Translations under genes and position numbers: made by a program | Notes under the pieces: generated by a model | Seen by the model: the letters and a program-made list of their open reading frames with translations, nothing else | Database searches by the model: none | What the model was told of the DNA's origin: nothing | Source of the DNA: Sulfomarinibacter sp963741385 | GTDB taxonomy: Bacteria > Acidobacteriota > Thermoanaerobaculia > Thermoanaerobaculales > Sulfomarinibacteraceae | Reading direction: 5' to 3' | DNA: 64,000 bases | Assembly (NCBI GenBank): GCA_963741385.1 | Contig: CAVUHO010000015.1 | Span: 1 to 64,000 of the forward strand | Part shown: piece after piece, positions 18,988 through 27,638 of the stretch | Numbering within the stretch: position 1 is the first letter of the stretch | Layout: every line of letters starts with the position of its first letter

Positions 18988-20178
18988 TCAGGTAGCCCGT
19001 AAGGCCATAACAGGATCCTGTTGTGATGTCTTCCAGGCCGGCCACAGGGAGGCGAAAAAGACCAGCGCCATACAGGTCACAGCGATGGCGGCCACCAGAA
19101 CGGGCGTTGGTACCAGCGGAATGGAATCCACCATGTAGACGCGGGCGAGTCCGGGGGGGAACCGGATGGCCCGGGTGGCGGTCATGATCCAGCTGGCGAC
19201 ACAACCGATGACGATGCCGGCCGTGACGCCGCTGCCGCCGAGCAGCACTCCCGCCAGCACCAGGATCCTGCGGATGCTGGCCGGCGTCGCACCGAGCGCC
19301 TGCAGCATGCCGGTCGAGCGTTTCTTGTCGATTGCGAGCACCACCAGGGCCGAGCTGACCTGGAACGACGCCACCGCGACGACCAGCGACAGCACAACGA
19401 AGAGCGATAGAGTCTGCCAGCGGAGGGCCGCAAACAACGACCGGTTCATCTCTCTCCAATCGGTGAAGAAGAGCTGCGAGTCGAGCTTGTCGAGTTCGGT
19501 GCGTGCGCGGTCCACCGCCATCGGGTCGGCGAGCTCGATCTCGATCCCTGCCACGCCGGTTGCGGGCATCACGCGCAGGATCTCCGCGAGCGGGACGGTG
19601 ATCCACTGTTCGTCAAATTCGGCGAACGACAGGCTGAAGGTGCCGATGACGTCCATGGTGAGTGCGGGGAGGATCCACGACCCGTTCTCAGGTGGGAGGC
19701 GGACGACGGCACGGTCTCCGACTCCGATGCCCACCCGCTCCGAGAGTCGCCCACCGATCACGGCCGTCAGACCGGTGTCAGCGGGCCACGCCGTGAGACC
19801 CGTGTAGGACGGCGGGTCTGCGACCGCCTTGAGCGTCACCGGCAGAGGGCTGGTCGGTTCCGACGGATCGTCGAGCAGCCCGGTGAGGTAGGTGACCGGC
19901 GTGGCTCTCCGCACTCCTTCCACCGCTGCAATCCTCAGCGCCATCCGGTCGGCCTCGTCGGACGTCATCCTGCCGAGGGCGAAACCGACCATGTGGGCGT
20001 TGCCGCGCTGGAGGGCGGTCGCGATGGCCTGCGAGTAGCCCTCCATCAGGGCGACGGTGACCACCAACGCCGTGACGGCGAGGGCGATGCCCGCGAACGC
20101 CGCCAGCGCCGTGCCGCGGAGCAGCAGCCCGGTGCGGCGGCGGAGAAACTTCAGAGCGAGTTCGAGTTCCAGGTTCAC
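18988..20178 (-). CDS. LolC/LolE-family ABC transporter permease
   Basis: Inner-membrane permease of 396 residues with one N-terminal span (about 20-45), a large periplasmic domain and three C-terminal spans ending in the FtsX fold. The N-terminal pattern ELALKFLRRRTG is typical for LolC/E lipoprotein-release proteins. The FtsX region shows the conserved LVVAVASFQVSSALVVLA and KRSTGMLQALGATPASIRRI, the latter being the coupling-helix signature. No ATPase (LolD) gene is nearby. The 115 bp between this gene and the M23 gene hold no recognisable feature. Confidence 0.8.
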   Translation of the reverse strand: MNLELELALKFLRRRTGLLLRGTALAAFAGIALAVTALVVTVALMEGYSQAIATALQRGNAHMVGFALGRMTSDEADRMALRIAAVEGVRRATPVTYLTGLLDDPSEPTSPLPVTLKAVADPPSYTGLTAWPADTGLTAVIGGRLSERVGIGVGDRAVVRLPPENGSWILPALTMDVIGTFSLSFAEFDEQWITVPLAEILRVMPATGVAGIEIELADPMAVDRARTELDKLDSQLFFTDWREMNRSLFAALRWQTLSLFVVLSLVVAVASFQVSSALVVLAIDKKRSTGMLQALGATPASIRRILVLAGVLLGGSGVTAGIVIGCVASWIMTATRAIRFPPGLARVYMVDSIPLVPTPVLVAAIAVTCMALVFFASLWPAWKTSQQDPVMALRAT

Positions 20179-20250
20179 CGAGCAGTCTACCCGAGTTGTG
20201 GGAGCGAGGCAGTGGGGCAGTGAGGCGGCAGTCTACTGCAGTTCTGTGCG

Positions 20251-20353
20251 ACGTTAAAACGTTACACGTTAAAACGTTAGAACGTTTTCCAGCGCCAGCG
20301 GGAGATCTGTGACCAGAACGTTCAACGTTCGAACGTTCAACGTTTCAACGTTT
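20251..20353. repeat. AACGTT-type heptamer repeats in two inverted tracts
   Basis: Tracts of ACGTTAAA/AACGTTAG (20251-20288) and AACGTTC (20317-20353) face each other across a 28-bp core. This is the same motif family as 9986-10022. It fills the gap upstream of the LolC-like gene and downstream of arsM. Confidence 0.65.
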
Positions 20354-20367
20354 GGTGGCGCGGTAGG

Positions 20368-21195
20368 TCACCGATCGCACGATGCCCGCGACTCGTTCCG
20401 TTCGATCCCGGCCGCCTCGAGGAGCGAAATGACCTCTGCCGGCGAGGCCTTTTCGATCATCTCGAGGTAATCCACGTCTTTGAGTATCTCCACGTCGGCA
20501 AGGCCAGCGTTGGCGAGCATTCCGAAATAGGTCTGCCGACGCTCAGCGCCCGCGACGCAGCCGACGTAGGCGATGACATTGTCCCGGACGACGGCCGGCA
20601 GCTCGCCGTCGAGAACGATGTCGGAGACCACCAGCCGGCCGCCGGGGCGGAGGACGCGGGCGATCTCGGCAAACACGGCGCTCTTGTCGGGCACCAGGTT
20701 GATGACGCAGTTGCTGGTCACCGCATCGACGGTCGCGTCGTCGACCGGGAGGTCTTCCAGCCTGCCTTCGCGAAATTCCACGTGGTCGACCCCGGACCTC
20801 GCGGCGTTCGCCCTCGCCGCTTCGAGCATTTCGGGGGTCATGTCGATGCCGATGACGCGGCCTTGCGGACCGACCGCCCGGGCGGCGATCAGCGCGTCGA
20901 TGCCGGCCCCGGACCCGAGGTCAACCACGGTCTCGCCCTCGACGAGGCCGAGGTGTTGCAGTGGCGCCCCGCAGCCGAGCCCGAGGTTGGCTCCCTCGGG
21001 CAGGAGCTCGAGATCGATCGCGGCGTAGCCGAGGTTCTGCGCCACCGTCTGGGTGGAGCCGCAGCACGAGGTCGGCGCCGGTCCGCAGCACGAGGTGCCG
21101 GCTACGGCGAACGCCGCATACCTCTCACGGACTTTTCCGACCACGGACTCGGCGTTCGTGGGGTCGATCTTAGTTGTGGTGTCGGTCTTACTCAT
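20368..21195 (-). CDS. arsM: Arsenite S-adenosylmethyltransferase
   Basis: Methylates As(III) to mono-, di- and trimethyl species using SAM, in the cytoplasm. It is 275 residues with SAM motif I VVDLGSGAGID and a post-motif APLQHLG. The three catalytic cysteines expected for ArsM are present at Cys75 (GLGCGAP), Cys163 (SNCVINL) and Cys213 (YVGCVAGA), and two extra pairs lie near the N-terminus (Cys36-37, Cys44-45). Length and spacing match characterised ArsM. Its start overlaps the upstream MarR-type regulator by 8 bp, so the two are translationally coupled. No arsB, acr3 or arsC is in the window. Confidence 0.92.
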   Translation of the reverse strand: MSKTDTTTKIDPTNAESVVGKVRERYAAFAVAGTSCCGPAPTSCCGSTQTVAQNLGYAAIDLELLPEGANLGLGCGAPLQHLGLVEGETVVDLGSGAGIDALIAARAVGPQGRVIGIDMTPEMLEAARANAARSGVDHVEFREGRLEDLPVDDATVDAVTSNCVINLVPDKSAVFAEIARVLRPGGRLVVSDIVLDGELPAVVRDNVIAYVGCVAGAERRQTYFGMLANAGLADVEILKDVDYLEMIEKASPAEVISLLEAAGIERNESRASCDR

Positions 21196-21721
21196 TGCAT
21201 CCTCCGTTGGCGCACCGGGGCATTCCGTCCATCAGATGGTCGTATGCACCGGGGCAGCAGTGCTCGGTGGCCTGGCGGACCGCCGACAGCAGTTGGTTGA
21301 ACCCATCCAGGGTCGAGGTTACCGAGCCGGGCGGCAGGCACTCGAGGACCGACCGCGCGAACTCGATCTCCTGGCGCCCGACCTCGACCGCAGCTTGACG
21401 GCCGGCATCGGTCAGCGCCACCCGCTGCGCGCGCCCGTCGTCGGGGTCGCCGACCCGGCACAGGAATTCTCGTTCCTCGAGGCGCGCGATGTTGCGGGTC
21501 AAGGTGCTGGCCGCGATGCCCAGCCGTTTCGAAAGCTCGCCGAGCCGCAGCGCACCTTCGGCCAGCGCCTGCAGGGTGGCGGCCTGGGCGACCGTCATCC
21601 CGCAACAGCTCATGTCCGACCGTTCGGCGAGCGAAAAACGGCGGACCAGAGCCCGGATGCCCTGCTGGAGCTGGCGGGATTGGCGGTCGGTCATGGGGTC
21701 AACAGCGATCGGTTCATTCAT
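21188..21721 (-). CDS. Cys-rich MarR-family regulator coupled to arsM
   Basis: Winged-helix MarR-type repressor of 177 residues. The HTH is about residues 45-85 (LGELSKRLGIAASTLTRNIARLEE), with the wing at DPDDGRAQRVALT. Unusual for MarR are cysteine pairs at 39-40 and 155-156 plus Cys170 and Cys175 in a Cys-rich C-terminal tail, a plausible As(III) site. The overlap with arsM supports an arsenic-sensing role, which is inference. ATG 21721 sits at the predicted transcription start, so the mRNA may be nearly leaderless; ATG 21694 is an alternative start. Confidence 0.82.
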   Translation of the reverse strand: MNEPIAVDPMTDRQSRQLQQGIRALVRRFSLAERSDMSCCGMTVAQAATLQALAEGALRLGELSKRLGIAASTLTRNIARLEEREFLCRVGDPDDGRAQRVALTDAGRQAAVEVGRQEIEFARSVLECLPPGSVTSTLDGFNQLLSAVRQATEHCCPGAYDHLMDGMPRCANGGCNE

Positions 21722-21728
21722 GAATATA

Positions 21729-21757
21729 TTTGTATGTTACAAGTTTATGATTGTCAA
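21729..21757 (-). promoter_or_regulatory. Predicted sigma70-type promoter and operator for marR-arsM
   Basis: On the minus strand a perfect -35 TTGACA (21757-21752) is followed after 17 bp by TACAAA (21734-21729). A 5-3-5 inverted repeat TTGTA-TGT-TACAA (21730-21742) covers the -10 and spacer. A second palindrome, ATTCATGAAT (21716-21725), sits at the predicted start site. The position of both is ideal for autorepression by the MarR protein. Confidence 0.65.
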
Positions 21758-21843
21758 GCCCGTACGCCGAACTCCCCGAAGCATTACCTCCTGCACGCCT
21801 GTTCTCGTTCTCATCGTTCCCTGGTTGTCCTTCTGCCTTTTCC

Positions 21844-22027
21844 TGTCATCCCGACTGAGCGAACGGAGTGAGCGAGCGGAGGGATCTCTGGCCTCGTCGG
21901 GCCTGCTGCTCTCGCCCAAGAGCGACCGTGAGCGAAAGACCTGGCACGGCGCAGCCACGGGCGAAGACAGAAACGAGTCGAACAGATCCCTCCACTCCGG
22001 CCCTTTGGGCCTTCGGTCGGGATGACA
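21844..22027. repeat. GTCATCCCGA-type palindromic element with a long insert
   Basis: Outer arms TGTCATCCCGACTGAGCG and its complement ending at 22027 flank inner arms carrying GGAGGGATCT and AGATCCCTCC. The central 80 bp is unlike the copies at 12.35 and 37.8 kb. A pyrimidine-rich run (22069-22108, CTTTCCCC units) follows before the DAHP synthase gene. No gene is seen between 21722 and 22159. Confidence 0.7.
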
Positions 22028-22159
22028 GGAGGGGAAACGGCCTCGCGAGGGGATCGAGTTGTCAAGCCTCCTCTCTCCCTTTCCCCCTTTCCCCCTTTTC
22101 CTCTTTCCATCGTCCTGCAAACGCCTTCCTGCCCGGCGTTCATGTAGAATTCCCCCCTT

Positions 22160-23509
22160 ATGGCGGAATGGACCCCCACCTCGTGGCACGACCGGCCGGC
22201 CTCACAACAGCCGACCTACCCCGACCTAGATCACCTCGCCGAGGCGGTCCGGCAGCTGTCATCCCTGCCGCCGCTGGTCACCTCGTGGGAGGTGGAGAGA
22301 CTGCGAGCGCAGCTTGCCGAGGCAGCTGAAGGGCGGCGTTTTCTGCTCCAGGGCGGTGCCTGCGCCGAACGGTTCGACCAGTGCTCCGCCAAAATCATCA
22401 CCAACAAGCTCAAAATCCTGCTGCAGATGAGCCTGGTTCTGACTTACGGGCTCAAGCGGAAGATCATCCGGGTCGGCCGGTTTGCCGGCCAGTACGCCAA
22501 ACCCCGCAGCGCCGACATGGAAGAGCGCGACGGCCTTTCGCTGCCCAGCTACCGCGGCGAGTTGGTCAACGGCTCGGAGTTCACGCCGGACGCCCGCATC
22601 CCGGACCCGGTGCGGATGCTCCGTGGCCACGAGCACTCGGCCCTGACCCTCAACTTCATCCGGTCGCTGGTTGACGGTGGTTTTGCTGACCTCCACCACC
22701 CCGAGTACTGGGACCTCGATTTCGTTCACCACTCACCCCGCGCCCAGGAATACCAGCGGGTGGTCGAGGGCATTTCGGACTCTCTGCAGTTCATGGAGAC
22801 CCTTGCCGGCATCCAGGCATCCGAGATCAGCCGGGTCGACTTCTTCACCAGCCACGAGGCCCTGTTGTTGCCCTACGAACAGGCCGAGACCCGCCGGGTG
22901 CCGCGGCGCGACGGCTGGTACAACCTGGGCACCCACTTCCCGTGGATCGGAATGCGCACCGCAGAGGTCGACGGTGCGCACGTCGAATACTTCCGCGGGA
23001 TCCGCAACCCCATCGCCATCAAGGTCGGTCCGAAGATGACCGGAGAGTGGCTGCTCGAGCTTCTCGACATCCTCGACCCCGAGATGGAGCCGGGACGGAT
23101 CACGTTGATCCACCGGATGGGGCACGACAAGGTGGCTGAGGCCCTCCCGGTGTTGATCGACGCTGTCCGGGGCGCCGGGCGAACCGTTCTGTGGTGCTGC
23201 GACCCGATGCACGGCAACACCGAGACGGTCGGCGGCGGCCGCAAGACCAGACGCTTCGAAAACATCCTCTCCGAGCTCGAAACCAGTTTCGACATTCACG
23301 CAGAGCTCGGGTCGTACCAGGGCGGCGTCCACTTCGAACTGTCGGGGGACAACGTCACCGAGTGCATCGGCGGCGCCCGCGGTCTGTCCGAGGTCGATCT
23401 CGACCGGGCCTACGAATCCAAGGTCGACCCGCGCCTCAACTACGAGCAGTCGCTGGAGATGGCGCTGCTGATCGGGCGCAAGATCGCGGTGATGAACGGG
23501 CATTCCTGA
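22160..23509 (+). CDS. aroH: 3-deoxy-7-phosphoheptulonate (DAHP) synthase, class II
   Basis: First enzyme of the shikimate pathway, condensing phosphoenolpyruvate with erythrose 4-phosphate. It is 449 residues, matching the plant/actinobacterial class II family rather than the E. coli AroFGH class. The metal-binding Cys68 is in LLQGGACAERFD; further family blocks are GRFAGQYAKPRS, NPIAIKVGPKM, HRMGHDKV, CDPMHGNT and the C-terminal GGVHFELSGDNVTECIGG with the metal Glu. No regulatory ACT domain is attached. It stands alone, without other aro genes, in plus orientation between two repeat-rich gaps. Confidence 0.94.
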   Translation: MAEWTPTSWHDRPASQQPTYPDLDHLAEAVRQLSSLPPLVTSWEVERLRAQLAEAAEGRRFLLQGGACAERFDQCSAKIITNKLKILLQMSLVLTYGLKRKIIRVGRFAGQYAKPRSADMEERDGLSLPSYRGELVNGSEFTPDARIPDPVRMLRGHEHSALTLNFIRSLVDGGFADLHHPEYWDLDFVHHSPRAQEYQRVVEGISDSLQFMETLAGIQASEISRVDFFTSHEALLLPYEQAETRRVPRRDGWYNLGTHFPWIGMRTAEVDGAHVEYFRGIRNPIAIKVGPKMTGEWLLELLDILDPEMEPGRITLIHRMGHDKVAEALPVLIDAVRGAGRTVLWCCDPMHGNTETVGGGRKTRRFENILSELETSFDIHAELGSYQGGVHFELSGDNVTECIGGARGLSEVDLDRAYESKVDPRLNYEQSLEMALLIGRKIAVMNGHS

Positions 23510-23530
23510 CCACCGACCACCCACTCAATC

Positions 23531-23622
23531 AATTCGGATTTCGGATTTCGGATTTCGGATTTCGGAATTCCCGCCCATCCCCCCACCGACTGGATACGTC
23601 CGAGTGCTCAGGGTGGGTGGGA
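23531..23622. repeat. GGATTTC heptamer tract and CCCACCC/GGGTGGG block
   Basis: About 40 bp of GGATTTC/GGAATTC heptamers (23531-23570) are followed by a C-rich then G-rich pair (CCCGCCCATCC ... CAGGGTGGGTGGG) around GTCCGAGTGCTCAGGG. The same block introduces the hairpin cassettes at 38.8, 39.8, 44.2 and 48.0 kb. Confidence 0.7.
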
Positions 23623-23992
23623 CCGCGTGCGGCGGAGGTGCCAGGCTTCAGCCTGGCTCCTCTCGGGAAGCACCTGCTGATACGTGCCGCGTGCGGCGGA
23701 GGTGCCAGGCTTCAGCCTGGCTCCTCTCGGGAAGCGCGTGCTGATACGAGCCGCGTGCGGCGGAGGTGCCAGGCTTCAGCCTGGCATCCTCTCGGGAAGC
23801 GCGTGCTGATACGAGCCGCGTGCGGCGGAGGTGCCAGGCTTCAGCCTGGCATCCTCTCGGGAAGCGCGCGCTGATACGTGCCGCGTGCGGCGGACGTGCC
23901 ATTTGTCACATTGTCTGAGGGTGAGTCCTTCGGGAACCCGAGGGCTTCTGGGCAGACAATGTGACGGCTGGCTCCTCTCGCGAATGGCGCTA
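23623..23992. repeat. Tandem hairpin-cassette array (five units)
   Basis: Four head-to-tail units of 64-65 bp start at 23623, 23687, 23751 and 23816; each holds the 8-2-8 hairpin GCCAGGCTTCAGCCTGGC. A fifth unit from 23881 has the same flanks, but its core is a 61-bp hairpin: 13-bp perfect stems (23905-23917 and 23953-23965) around a 35-nt loop. The remaining DNA up to 24080 holds no gene. Confidence 0.8.
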
Positions 23993-24080
23993 AGAAGGCC
24001 GGGGTACCGCGGAAGCATCATCGTGACCAGGTCCTCCGCGATACGCTAGACTCCCCTCTGTTTGCAGGATGGAGGTCCGC

Positions 24081-25664
24081 ATGCTCAGTTTGCGACAGTT
24101 CTCCGTTGCCGCCGCATTCCTTGCGACTGCATTTCCGGTTGCAGCCCAGGAGCCGGTCGACCTCGTCGCCGTCACGGAGATCCGCGACCAGGGTTTCCGC
24201 CACTCGCAGGTCATGGACCTCGCGTGGCACCTGACCGAGGCTGTCGGACCGCGGCTGACCGGTTCGCCGCAGTCGCTCGCGGCCCACGAGTGGGCGCGGG
24301 CGACCTTCGAAGAATGGGGTCTGAAGGCCTGGGTCGAGGAGTATGACTTCGGCCGCAGCTGGGCGATGAATCGTGTCCAGGTGCGAATGGTCGCTCCCTA
24401 CGTCCAGCCGCTCGAGGCGCTGCCGGAGGCGTGGTCGGTGGGCACCGACGGTCCCGTGCGAGGGAGGGTGGTGCAGGCAACCCTCGAGTCCGAGGAGGAC
24501 CTCGAGAAGTGGGCGGGCAAGCTCGATGGCGCGATCGTGTTGCTCGAGGGCGAAAAAAAGCCGGAGCAGATCGATGCCGATCTCTTCGAACGCTGGGACG
24601 GCGAGCACCTGCAGGAGCTCGAGATGTACGACATCCCCTCCGAGCGGAGCGGCGGCTGGCGTGAGCGGATGCTCAAGAGGTTCGAGTTCTGGCCGCGGCT
24701 GGCAGCGTTCTATGAGGCGGAAGGCGTGGTCGCGACCATTGAGCCGAGTTCGCGCGACAACGGCGTGGTTCGACTTTCCGGCAGCTCGTCGAAACGCGAT
24801 CCGGCGGTCCCGGCCGGCGTGCCGTCCCTGGTGATGGCCACCGAGCAGTACAACCGCCTCGTCCGACTGCTCGACAACGATGTCGAGCCCGAACTCGAGA
24901 TCGATGTCGAGGTGGAGTTCTTCGAGGGCGGCAAGGGCATCAACACCCTGGGCGAGATCCCAGGCACCGACCTCGCCGGCCAGGTCGTCATGGTCGGCGC
25001 GCACCTGGACTCGTGGCACTCAGGCACCGGCGCCACCGACAACGGCGGCAACTGCGCCGTGGTCATGGAGGCGATGCGGATCTTGCATGCGACCGGGTTG
25101 AAACCGCGGCGGAGTATTGTGGCCGCGCTGTGGAGCGGCGAGGAACAGGGCTTCCTGGGTTCGCGGGACTACGTCACCCGGCACCTCGCCACCCGTCCCG
25201 AACCCACCGACCCCGAGCAGCTGGCTCTGCCGACCTGGGCGCGGGAGGCGACCTGGCCGATCGAACCCCTGCCCGGTTTCTTCAAGCTTTCGGCCTATTT
25301 CAACACCGACTACGGCGCGGGCAGGATCCGCGGCCTCTATGCGCAGGAGAATGCCGCGGTGGTGCCGATCTTCGAGGCGTGGCTGGCGCCGTTCGCCGAC
25401 CTCGGGGCGGACCACGTGACCATGGAGACCGCCGGCGGCACCGACCACCTGAGCTTCGACCGCGTCGGTCTCCCGGGCTTCCAGTTCATCCAGGACGACA
25501 TGGACTACAGCCGCACCCACCATTCGAACGTGGACACCTACGATCACCTCAGCCGCGAAGACATGATGCAGTCGGCGGTGATCGTCGCTGCGGTGATCTG
25601 GCAGGCCGCCAACCGCGACCAGCCGCTGCCCCGCAAACCCATGCCGACGGAGCCAGAGGAGTGA
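24081..25664 (+). CDS. Secreted M28-family zinc aminopeptidase
   Basis: A 527-residue exopeptidase with a Sec signal peptide (residues 1-21, FPVAAQE cleavage region). A PA-type domain lies in residues about 100-230. The M28 catalytic part shows GAHLDSWHSG (zinc His and Asp), ATDNGGN (bridging Asp), SGEEQGFLGS (catalytic Glu-Glu), the zinc Asp in FNTDYGAG and the final His in YSRTHHSNVDTYD. All metal ligands are present, so it should be active in the periplasm. Start ATG 24081 has GGAGG 5 bp upstream; an in-frame ATG at 24069 overlaps that site and is less likely. Confidence 0.88.
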   Translation: MLSLRQFSVAAAFLATAFPVAAQEPVDLVAVTEIRDQGFRHSQVMDLAWHLTEAVGPRLTGSPQSLAAHEWARATFEEWGLKAWVEEYDFGRSWAMNRVQVRMVAPYVQPLEALPEAWSVGTDGPVRGRVVQATLESEEDLEKWAGKLDGAIVLLEGEKKPEQIDADLFERWDGEHLQELEMYDIPSERSGGWRERMLKRFEFWPRLAAFYEAEGVVATIEPSSRDNGVVRLSGSSSKRDPAVPAGVPSLVMATEQYNRLVRLLDNDVEPELEIDVEVEFFEGGKGINTLGEIPGTDLAGQVVMVGAHLDSWHSGTGATDNGGNCAVVMEAMRILHATGLKPRRSIVAALWSGEEQGFLGSRDYVTRHLATRPEPTDPEQLALPTWAREATWPIEPLPGFFKLSAYFNTDYGAGRIRGLYAQENAAVVPIFEAWLAPFADLGADHVTMETAGGTDHLSFDRVGLPGFQFIQDDMDYSRTHHSNVDTYDHLSREDMMQSAVIVAAVIWQAANRDQPLPRKPMPTEPEE

Positions 25665-25670
25665 GGACCA

Positions 25671-25761
25671 AATTAGGAATGAGGAATGAGGAATCGGAAT
25701 TGTTTCTGTTCCAGATGCATGTTCGTGTTGGTGAAGATCCGAAATCCGAAATCCGAAATTC
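25671..25761. repeat. AGGAATG and AAATCCG heptamer tracts
   Basis: Two 7-nt-period tracts (25671-25701 and 25735-25761) in the gap between the M28 and Mrr-like genes. The rest of the gap holds only the next gene's ribosome-binding region (GGGAGG at 25829). Confidence 0.65.
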
Positions 25762-25839
25762 CCCACCATTTCCCATCCCCGGTAGCGATTCCGGGCAGCA
25801 TGCCATATCTTTGAAGGAGAGGCACACCGGGAGGTCGTG

Positions 25840-26574
25840 ATGGCCGAGAGCGTCGTCAAGCCCAGGGTGGACGACTTCGGGATCACCGAAGAAGACCTCA
25901 ATCGTGCGCCCTGCCTGTTTCTCACTGGTCACCGTCCGGCGGTGATCACGGCCGCCTACCTCGCCGCTTCGGTGACCCTTTTCGTTCTCATTTTGAAAGC
26001 CGGCGGCTCGCCGTCTGCGGCGGCGTTCTTTTCGGTCATCTCGGTGGCCGCGGGCTCGATCCTCCTTCTTCCGGTCCTGATGCTGGTCGTGTGTGCGTCG
26101 GAACGTGCGGAGGAGCGGTGGTTGTGTGGTCGATTCCCGAAATTGAGTGCGTGCCTGGCGTATCGTGCGGCCGTCGCCGAACACGAGCGCGGTGGGCGCG
26201 CGGCGGTCCCCGCCGATCGGTCATCCGGCAGATGGTGGTCGAGCGTTTCTCCGGACGCCTTCGTCGAAGCCGTGAGGACAGAACTGGAGCGTGCACCGGC
26301 GGGTGAGGTGATCGCTGTCGACCGCGAAGCGACCGGGCTCGATTTTGCCCTCACCACGGCTGACGGCCAGGTCCTGGTCCGCTGCGAACCGGGCGTGCAG
26401 CCCATCACTGCCGCGGTGGGACGCGAAATGGTGGCCGCCATGGCTGACCGTGGTGCGGCGAGGGCACTGATCGTCACAACCGCCGAGGCCACCCCGGCGC
26501 TTGCGGACTACATCGCCGGCCGACCGATCAGCGTAACCGCCCCGACGCAGCTCCACGCAATAATCAAGAAATAA
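25840..26574 (+). CDS. Membrane-anchored protein with degenerate Mrr-like endonuclease fold
   Basis: A 244-residue protein with two membrane segments (about residues 34-53 and 63-86) and a cytoplasmic C-terminal domain from about 138. That domain follows the Mrr/REase-like pattern: GLDFALTTADGQVLVRCE aligns with the D...(Q/E)xK core, then AVGREMVAAMADRGAARALI and VTTAEATP match the helix-strand that follows. In active Mrr proteins the core reads like VQCK; here it is VRCE, so the catalytic Lys appears lost. A nucleic-acid-binding or structural role is possible. Start ATG 25840 (or GTG 25837) follows GGGAGG. Confidence 0.5.
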   Translation: MAESVVKPRVDDFGITEEDLNRAPCLFLTGHRPAVITAAYLAASVTLFVLILKAGGSPSAAAFFSVISVAAGSILLLPVLMLVVCASERAEERWLCGRFPKLSACLAYRAAVAEHERGGRAAVPADRSSGRWWSSVSPDAFVEAVRTELERAPAGEVIAVDREATGLDFALTTADGQVLVRCEPGVQPITAAVGREMVAAMADRGAARALIVTTAEATPALADYIAGRPISVTAPTQLHAIIKK

Positions 26575-26617
26575 GAATTGCCTCCGCCACCGGCGTGAAT
26601 GCCCGGGTGGATGGGTG

Positions 26618-26647
26618 GAAAATCCGAAATCCGAAATCCGAAATTTC
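26618..26647. repeat. AAATCCG heptamer tract
   Basis: Four copies of AAATCCG directly before the DUF4097 stop codon, preceded by a GGGTGGATGGGTGG run. It sits in the 83-bp gap between two convergent genes. Confidence 0.65.
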
Positions 26648-26657
26648 AGGGCGACCT

Positions 26658-27581
26658 TCAGTTCGCCAGCAGCTTCACCGATCCCGACGAGGTATCGACC
26701 TCGATGCTGACCGCACCCGGGCCGCCGGTGAGCTTCATGTGATTTTTGCTCATGGTGCCCGGAAAGTCCGAGCGGATGCCGCCCGAGCTCACATCCACCG
26801 AGCCCTCGAGTTGCGTGCCGGCGGGAAAACCGAGGGTGACACTCCCGGAGCTGGCACCGGCCCGCACCTTCGCGCCGGCCGGAATCGCGTCCCACTGGCC
26901 GGTGATGCTCCCCGAAGAGCTGTCGAAGAATCCGTCCCCCAACAGCCCCGCCACGTTGATGCTGCCGGACGAGGTGTCAACGTGCGCCTCGTGGGCGCCA
27001 CCCGTAAGGTGGACGCTACCCGAGGATGCGTCGGCGGAAAAGCTCTCCAACGGGCGCATGACCGCGGCCCGCACCGATCCCGACGAGATGTCGGCGTTGA
27101 GCTTGCGCATGGCGCCGTCAACCGTCAGGCTGCCCGACGACGCGTCGAAGTCGACGACCGCGCCGGCGAAGTCCCCTGAGATCCGGGCGCTGCCCGATGA
27201 GGCGTCGATTGACAGGTTCATGCCCGGTGGCATCGAGATGGTGACCATGCCCTTGGCGGAGATGGACTTCCAGCTCCAACCCTTTTTGACGCTCGACCGG
27301 ATGATCAGTTTGTCGCCCTCGACCAGGAACTGCGGTTGGAGCTCGTTGGCCACGTTTTTCGCCGAGTCGCTGTCGCCCTTGACCGTGACATCGACAGCGA
27401 CGTCCACCGAGTCCCCCGGCACCGCCGTGACCTCAACGTTGTGGAAAGAGACGTCGACCACGACCGTGCCCCCTGGCCGGGCGTCGAACCGGTGTTTCTG
27501 GTGAATCTCGATATCGGCGGCGGCGCTGCCGGCAAGCGACAGGCAGAGCAGTGTTGCGGCGAGAGCGGTGCGTGCGTGCAT
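26658..27581 (-). CDS. DUF4097-family beta-repeat exported protein
   Basis: A 307-residue protein with a Sec signal peptide (residues 1-22, LAGSAAAD). The mature chain is a beta-solenoid: about nine short repeats carry the motif D-x-SSGS (DASSGSARISG, DASSGSLTVDG, DISSGSVRA, DASSGSVHLTG, DTSSGSINVAG, DSSSGSITG, and so on), each one beta turn. This is the DUF4097/putative auto-transporter adhesin family, whose biochemical role is not established. A small lipoprotein gene lies 57 bp upstream in the same direction, so the two may be co-expressed. Confidence 0.8.
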   Translation of the reverse strand: MHARTALAATLLCLSLAGSAAADIEIHQKHRFDARPGGTVVVDVSFHNVEVTAVPGDSVDVAVDVTVKGDSDSAKNVANELQPQFLVEGDKLIIRSSVKKGWSWKSISAKGMVTISMPPGMNLSIDASSGSARISGDFAGAVVDFDASSGSLTVDGAMRKLNADISSGSVRAAVMRPLESFSADASSGSVHLTGGAHEAHVDTSSGSINVAGLLGDGFFDSSSGSITGQWDAIPAGAKVRAGASSGSVTLGFPAGTQLEGSVDVSSGGIRSDFPGTMSKNHMKLTGGPGAVSIEVDTSSGSVKLLAN

Positions 27582-27638
27582 GATGATCCTCCGTCTTCCC
27601 TATGCGAATGATACGAAACGGCAACCTCGTGGTTGCCG

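Noticed and set aside
23623..23880. Possible CRISPR array
   Set aside because: Units of 64-65 bp are identical throughout, with no variable spacers, and each is itself a hairpin repeat. No cas gene is nearby.
26036..26296. Minus-strand ORFs across the Mrr-like gene
   Set aside because: Low-complexity Arg/Pro/Ser translation typical of shadow frames in GC-rich DNA.
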